The position numbers were made by a program, and so were the translations under genes. This document shows, piece after piece, positions 58,639 through 64,000 of a stretch of DNA of 64,000 nt. Position 1 is the first letter of the stretch; each line of letters starts with the position of its first letter. The DNA is taken from NCBI GenBank assembly GCA_022496805.1, contig CM040086.1, positions 2,730,501 to 2,794,500 on the forward strand. The letters are read 5' to 3'. Origin of the DNA: Pohlia nutans. Lineage: Eukaryota > Streptophyta > Bryopsida > Bryales > Mniaceae. The notes under the pieces were generated by a model that was not told the DNA's origin, did not search any database, and saw nothing but the letters and a program-made list of their open reading frames with translations.

Positions 58639-59525
58639 GAGACTACTTGGTAATAGATTTTATGTAGTAGTGAAATGTTTTTAGATACTAAAATTATAGA
58701 TATTATAGTATTTTTACTACGAAGTTATTTTCTTTATATATATGTTGGTATTGTGTGTCTTGAATATAAATGAATTTTTGAGTATTAATTTTTTTTTGTA
58801 TAAAGGTTGTAAAAAAAGGAATGTTTTATGAAAATAAAGGACTAGATTGCATGTATGTTGTGAAGCATTGGATTATAGAAGTCTTGAATAACATCATGGA
58901 TGTCAAACTTTTTTAATTCTACTATTTAGGAACTATGATATTATATTCATTAATTTTTATATTATATTAGAATACAAAAGACAATTATAGAAAATCTCAT
59001 GAATAGGAGATTTTAGACTTGAATGCAATCAAGATGGAATTCAATTTCCAAAGTGCAGATCTAGATTACTGATGTATGGATTTTAGTACTAATGATTTCT
59101 AAATTCAATTTTATTTATCAATTTTTTTAAATGTACATGTTTGATTTTCAAACTAGAAGTTCTAGATACACGTGATGGATTGGCACTTCGGCATATGCCT
59201 AACCATTTTATTGTAATTATTTTGTAAAGTTGCAAGTTAGAGGAGGTTCATTTGTATTCCTATCTGTGTCAAAAACTTAATTGACAATTGCAAGTGAAAA
59301 AGGTTAGGCTTATGCCTAACCCTTTTATTTGATTTTATTAATTGATTCTTTCAATATTCTAATTTGGAATAAGTATTTGTCATACTTGTTGTATTGGAAA
59401 TGGCAGCATCACTTCAATGTAAATAAGAACATAAAAAAAAATTATGAATCATTTTTACTTGTATTTTTAGGTGTTTCAATCAATCAAAAACAAATTTTGA
59501 CCAAAATTTAAAGTGCACATGCTGT
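58639..59525. other. right arm of the transposon
   Basis: AT-rich, non-coding. Two palindrome units lie at about 59190 (GGCATATGCCTAACC, half decayed) and 59299-59320 (GGTTAGGCTTATGCCTAACC), ~240-360 bp inside the right terminus, mirroring the left arm. Confidence 0.7.
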
Positions 59526-59551
59526 TGTGCACTTTTAACGAATTGGGTGTT
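59526..59551 (-). repeat. right terminal inverted repeat of the large transposon
   Basis: Reverse complement begins AACACCCAATTCGTTAAAAG and ends TGCACA. CTAT follows at 59552-59555. Confidence 0.88.
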
Positions 59552-59649
59552 CTATCATTTGTTCGCACGTATATTGCTACTCCAACCACTCACTACCCTT
59601 CATGAGGATTTTGTTCATTGCCCATTTTCTAGGTGGTTGGATGTTTAGG

Positions 59650-60260
59650 GGGTTATCACGTTACACACCTTTGTCCATATAATGGACGACAAACAACCAT
59701 TGCAACCTTTTCCTCAACTACATCTTGTATTATTTTTCATCCATCAATACTTCTTTTGGTTCTTGAGCTAGTTGGCTATCATTTGTGTAGTATAGATCAT
59801 CAAAATAAGATAATGTGATGGTTTCAAAACATCACAATTGGTTTATGTCAAGTTTCATTCTTAGTTCAAAAAACGAGACCTTAAACATGATTTTATAAAA
59901 TAAGTAGAATCAAATAATGGAAAGAAACCATCTTGTAGTGCATGTTATTCCAAATTCATTACAATATGTTTTTTTTCAATTGTGTTAATTTTGGATTTTA
60001 AATTGAATTTCAAGGAAAAAAAAAAACCTTGCAAAATTCATTGAAATTTATTAATAAAAGAATATGATGAATCCAACCATACACATGTGATCTTCACATT
60101 GACATTTACAACTTTGCTTGTACATCAACTCCATTTTTGTTTTTCATCAAATATTTTATAACAACTTTGCTTTGTACGTCAAGTCCATTTTTGTTTTTCA
60201 TCAAATATTTTATAACAAATCTTTGAAAACAATGTTGAAACGTGACGTTAAAGGGGTAAT
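59650..60260 (+). mobile_element. decayed MITE family A copy
   Basis: GTCCATATAATGGAC near 59683 is the worn hairpin; from 59735 the family body is clear (CTTGAGCTAGTTGGCTATCA, TTCATTCTTAGTTCAAAAAA) and it ends GACGTTAAAGGGGTAA. A ~50-bp stretch near the right end (TTTTTCATCAAATATTTTAT) is duplicated in tandem at 60140 and 60195. Confidence 0.75.
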
Positions 60261-60348
60261 TTGAACCGTCAAGTTGCAAAGAGATTACTTTTTTTTTCCG
60301 AAGGTGCACTGTATTAAACATACACAAGTATATGTGAATGCACAGAAG

Positions 60349-60620
60349 GGGTACCGTAGTACCATAGCAGGTTTGTCCTAAAATAATTCTAAAAACAAAA
60401 AACGTAAAAATTAGAAAATTCTGAAGACAGAAAAACGAAAACAGAATAAATTGGTTTTCGCAATATTTTGTTATTTCTAAGCTGTTTAGGTCATATTATC
60501 TGTTTTTTTTGCTAAAAAACGAAAATTGAGAAATTCAGTTTTTGAAAGGCGAACCTTATTTTTTCCAAAAAAAAATATATTCGATCGCCAGGTGGCGAAC
60601 ATGCTATGGTGTTACGGTAC
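60349..60620 (+). mobile_element. MITE family H copy
   Basis: GGGTACCGTAGTACCATAG at the left faces CTATGGTGTTACGGTAC at the right, ~270 bp, non-coding, A/T-rich core. Confidence 0.8.
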
Positions 60621-60626
60621 TGATTT

Positions 60627-60817
60627 GAACACTGTTGTATGACATATGAATACAATAATCGTATTTAGAGCTGAAGTTATTGATGTATGTTTAGGACGGA
60701 ATGGATCATCTATATACTAAGGTTTTAAGACATATAATCCCTTGTATACATGGGGTTTTTTTATAGGGGTCATGAACGCACATGATTCTCAAACATAATG
60801 TAGAGTGTACCCCGGGG
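60627..60817 (-). mobile_element. family G repeat
   Basis: Inverse of 36711-36911: GAACACTGTTGTATGACATA through TTGTATACA to TCATGAACGCACATGATTCT and GAGTGTACCCC. It directly follows the family H copy. Confidence 0.72.
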
Positions 60818-60916
60818 ATTTTTTTGGCATGCAATTACATTATTTATTATTGTGAGATGCATTAATTGTTTTATATTACTTTTCCCTACTAGAAACCATA
60901 CATTCTATTGTCATCT

Positions 60917-61493
60917 TTAACCATTAATTGCCCAACCATGCATATTTTGCATGATGTACAGAATCAAACTCCGATTTCTCATCCATCATGCACTTTTTGC
61001 AGTAAAAGTTTTTTACTGAATTTTTTATGGGAAGTTAGTTTCATGCATGTGTGATCCGATTAAAAAGGGGATGATTTGTGAAACTTTATGCCTCATTTTA
61101 TGTTGTAGTTTTTCACCAAAATTTTTGAAGAATTTATTCTAAAAGTACTCTTGAAAAACAAAACTCATAAAATTAAGCAACCAAAAAATCTCCAAAAATC
61201 ACTACACTTAGAGTATTACATTTTAATCCATCACAAAAAAAAATCATTCACAAATTGTCAATATCTTATTAGTAATTAGTTTACAAAATAATTTTGAATA
61301 TTTTATTCCAAAATTTATAGAAAAATATTGGTGAAAGAAATCGCAGACCTAACCATATAAATAGAATCTAAAATTCATAGTGTACAACTTTTATTCATAT
61401 ATCAAGTTCAAAATATCCATCTTAGTTGCATTTTATAATTCATCTTTTCAAAACTTTCCAAATTGAACAAAGGTGAGGACATTTAGGGGTTCA
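60917..61493 (-). mobile_element. MITE family B copy, inverse
   Basis: TTAACCATTAATTGCCCAAC at the left; at the right GGTGAGGACATTTAGGGGTT, with TTAA worn to TTCA. Interior blocks CATCATGCACTTTTTGCAGT and AAATCACTACACTTAGAGTA match the family. Confidence 0.85.
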
Positions 61494-61565
61494 AATGAAA
61501 ATTGGACAAAGAAGAACGTATCATTCTCTCTTCTCTTTGAATTCATGAAATAAAATTCTTGGTGG

Positions 61566-61824
61566 TAGTTGAGTCGCCACCCCCATGAACGATTATTTAA
61601 TATTTTTTGAAAAATAAGGTTTTTGTTTCTTAAAAACCAAATTTCTTGATTCTTATTTTTTGTAAATAAATTGATTAAAAATGGCCCAAAATAGCTTAGA
61701 GTAGAAAAATATGAAGTTAATTAATTTATTCTATTCTCGTTTTTTTATCCTCATAATTTTCAGTTTTTTATGCTTTTTTATTTTTTGAATTATTTTTTGG
61801 CGACCCAGCTATGGTACTACGGTG
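61566..61824 (+). mobile_element. MITE family H copy, left end worn
   Basis: Shares GAACGATTATTTAATATTTT and TTTTTTGGCGACCCAGCTAT with the copy at 24996; right end CTATGGTACTACGGT intact, left end decayed. Confidence 0.75.
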
Positions 61825-62213
61825 TAAGAATGTTACACAAGACAATTACCGGGAGTGCGTGGCTTAGGAATAAATAGTGTAGTCGTGAAAGAGTCACGAA
61901 TTGGTCAGGCACTTTTTTCCCTGCAGAAAGTTGCAAGTTTCTTGCTCTGGTGGGCAAGCTTGGTGAGAACTAGTCCATGGGAATCTAGTTTATGCCTTGG
62001 GTATTACTTGAAAACCAATGGCAAGTATATTACTTGTGTCGGTGCCACTGCTGGACTTAAAAAATTAATTGCATTAATTTTTACTAAACACGTTCCAGTA
62101 TACGTGAGTGCACAAAAGGATAAATAGATAAGAACTCCAGTCCAAATTATGGGCCGGCGTGAATAAAGTGACTGTTCGTTTAGCCACTAATCTAGTGCTC
62201 ACAAAACAAAGGG
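61825..62213. other. intergenic DNA
   Basis: The open frame at 61855-62127 has no recognisable domain; no gene called. Confidence 0.4.
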
Positions 62214-62761
62214 TTAATCCTTTAGCGCGCCGGCGTCCAGAATCCGGACGCCGGATGAATTTCAGCAGCTCGATTTCTGTAGGTACCAAATGTTTTTCAT
62301 CCATTTTTTATTTTTTTCATTCTTGTGCTAGTTGAATACCATTTGTACGGTATGGATCTTCCAAATAAGATAATGTGAATTTTTGAAATATTACAAAAGT
62401 GATTAATGTCAAGTTTCAATCTTAGTTCAAAAAGAAAGACCTTAAATATGATTTTCCGTAATAAGTAGAATCAAATAATGGAAATCATACCATCTCGTAG
62501 TGCATGTCATTCTAATTTCATTACAATATTTAAAAAAAAAATTGTGTTAATTTTGGATTTTTAATTGAATTTCAAGAGAAAATCTTGCAAAATCACTTTA
62601 AAAATATTAATAATAAATATGATGAATCCAACCGTACAGATGTTATCTACACATTGACATTTACAACTTTGTTTTGTACATCAACTCCATTTTCGTTTTT
62701 CATCAACCATTTTATAACAAATCTTTGAAAACAGTGTTGAATCGGGACGTTATAGGGTTAA
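62214..62761 (+). mobile_element. MITE family A, full-length
   Basis: TTAATCCTTTAGCGCGCC to GGGACGTTATAGGGTTAA with TTAA borders, 548 bp. Hairpin CCGGCGTCCAGA / TCCGGACGCCGG (one mismatch). Closest relative in the window is 25790-26334. Confidence 0.92.
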
Positions 62762-62792
62762 TGGTGCTAAACACACAAAAGGATATTAATTT

Positions 62793-63010
62793 GAACACTA
62801 CTGTATGACGTATATGTACAATAAACATATTTAGAGCTGAAAATATTAACCTATACTTACATTAAACATACATTTAGGACGGAACAAATTTGTATACAAA
62901 GATTTTGACATATAATCCTTTGTATACATGATTGGGGTTTTGAGAGGGGGTCATGAACGCGCATGATTCTCAAACATAATAAAGAGCATAATAAAGAGTG
63001 CACCCCCAGG
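62793..63010 (-). mobile_element. family G repeat
   Basis: Inverse of 36711-36911, with a small internal duplication of ATAATAAAGAG just before GTGCACCCCC. Confidence 0.72.
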
Positions 63011-63554
63011 ATTCTTTTACGTTGAGATTGGTGGCCTGAAATTCACAAATACGGTATACAAGCTTTGGTATATTGATAAGAGCATGAATATGAATAGTTA
63101 GCACATATGCAAGGTAACAAAAGAAAAAGAACAAAGTAAACGTATGACGAGCTCTACACATTCATTTGGGTCAACCTAACTAAAGGCAATACCCAAATTG
63201 ACCAATAAATCAAACAATACAGTGATTGGCATTGAAGATTTTCATTCAACAAGATATTGACCATTGTTTGCATTCTTTTCTAGCTCTCCACTTTATAATA
63301 TTGTTCATTTAAACAATTTTTACCTCTTAATAGGCTTTGGTTATCCATTGTTGTCCTTCAACCTAAAGGGGTTTATATCTACAAGCCTCCTAACTTTCAA
63401 CATTAAAATGAATGATCGTTGTACGTAGGACATTTTTGGGTTCGAAGACGACAATGGATAATCATACCCTATCAGTTCATTTGGAATTTGAATTTCAAAT
63501 GTTTGTTCTCGACTAATTCCGAGTAGATTACAAGAATATGCTTTAGAGTACTCA
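63011..63554. other. AT-rich intergenic DNA
   Basis: No gene or repeat recognised. Confidence 0.4.
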
Positions 63555-64000
63555 GTGAGATTTGGAGAATTGCAAAAATGCATTATTAAATTCAACTAAA
63601 AGGAATATTTTGAACTTGAGCGTATGAATAAAAGTTGTACATGATGAATTTTAGATTCTATCCATCCGGGTAAATCTACGATTGCTATCACCAATATTTT
63701 GTATAGATTTTGAAACTTAAAATTCAAACTAATTTTGTAATTTGATTACAAATAAAATATTGACAATTTGCGGATGAAATTTTGTTGTGATGGGTTGAAT
63801 TGTAATACTCTAAGTGTAATGATTTTGGAGATTTTTTTTCGTTGCATAATTCTATGAGTTGACTTTTCCAAGAGCACTTTTGAACTAAGATCTTAGAGAT
63901 TATTGGCGAATCACTACAACAAGAAATAACGCATAAAATTTTCAAAAATCATTTCCTTTCTAATCAGATCACACATGATGCATGAAGCTAACTTCTTATA
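63555..64000 (+). mobile_element. MITE family B copy, start worn and running off the right edge
   Basis: From TTGCAAAAATGCATTATTAA onward the family body is followed in order to the window end (ACATGATGCATGAAGCTAAC). The left TTAA end is not recognisable. Confidence 0.78.

Larger units (their letters stand above)
47187..59551. mobile_element. 12.4-kb two-gene DNA transposon with palindrome arrays
   Basis: Terminal inverted repeats AACACCCATTTCGTTAAAAG... (47187-47212) and its complement (59526-59551) agree at 25 of 26 positions, and CTAT flanks the element at 47183-47186 and 59552-59555. Inside, on the minus strand, is a DUF7869-type DDE-like protein gene (47734-50771); divergent to it is a ParB/methyltransferase-like gene (about 55070-58638). 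Arrays of a ~40-bp palindrome lie beside both gene starts, with single copies near both termini. The middle (52000-54600) holds minisatellites and apparent captured host exons. Both large frames are open over 2.7-3.0 kb, so the element is young or under selection. Superfamily not assigned: a 4-bp duplication alone does not decide it. Confidence 0.85.

Noticed and set aside
61855..62127. 90-codon open frame between MITEs
   Set aside because: No recognisable motif and AT-rich repeat-derived surroundings.
6342..62761. TTAACCC motifs as telomere-like repeats
   Set aside because: They are single copies at MITE ends paired with inverted GGGTTAA, not tandem arrays.

Overview
The window reads as nuclear DNA of a seed-free land plant, most likely a moss. 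This is inferred from spliced genes with short GT-AG introns, a chloroplast-targeted ATP synthase gamma precursor, an IQ67-domain (IQD) gene, F-box/kelch debris, GC-rich plant coding sequence in very AT-rich surroundings, and a dense load of miniature transposons. No sequence search was possible; exon borders and repeat ends were read by eye from splice signals, reading frame and copy-to-copy comparison.

Layout. 0-4.4 kb: 5' part of a patatin-like phospholipase gene (minus strand, running off the left edge) and its upstream region. 4.4-12.3 kb: repeats and a broken MULE/SWIM transposase split by a TTAA-inserted MITE. 12.4-14.6 kb: chloroplast ATP synthase gamma gene, copy 1 (plus). 15.3-18.8 kb: six-exon IQD gene (minus), convergent with copy 1. 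20-30 kb: MITEs, one tiny retro-insertion and an F-box/kelch pseudogene. 30.3-32.5 kb: ATP synthase gamma copy 2 (minus), an inverted duplicate of copy 1 with an identical intron. 32.6-47.2 kb: almost wholly MITEs, foldback elements and decayed sequence. 47.19-59.55 kb: one large DNA transposon. 59.6-64 kb: more MITEs.

The most interesting object is the ~12.4-kb element at 47187-59551. It has 26-bp terminal inverted repeats (25/26 identical) and a 4-bp flanking duplication (CTAT). It carries two long divergent genes. The first encodes a DDE-like protein of the DUF7869 type, the probable transposase. The second encodes a ~1,000-residue protein that looks like a ParB-type domain joined to a DNA-methyltransferase-like domain with decayed catalytic motifs. 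About 26 copies of a palindrome built on GGTTAGGCATATGCCTAACC lie near both ends and in arrays beside both gene starts. Between the arrays lie minisatellite DNA and exons with intact splice borders that appear captured from host genes, one of them a protein-kinase catalytic-loop exon. I do not know this gene pairing as a described transposon type.

Most of the other repeats are MITE families that share TTAA target duplications and TTAA-CCC...GGG-TTAA ends, as in piggyBac-type elements. One such MITE is nested inside another at an internal TTAA, and another splits the MULE pseudogene at a TTAA; both show the target rule directly. No piggyBac transposase is present in the window.
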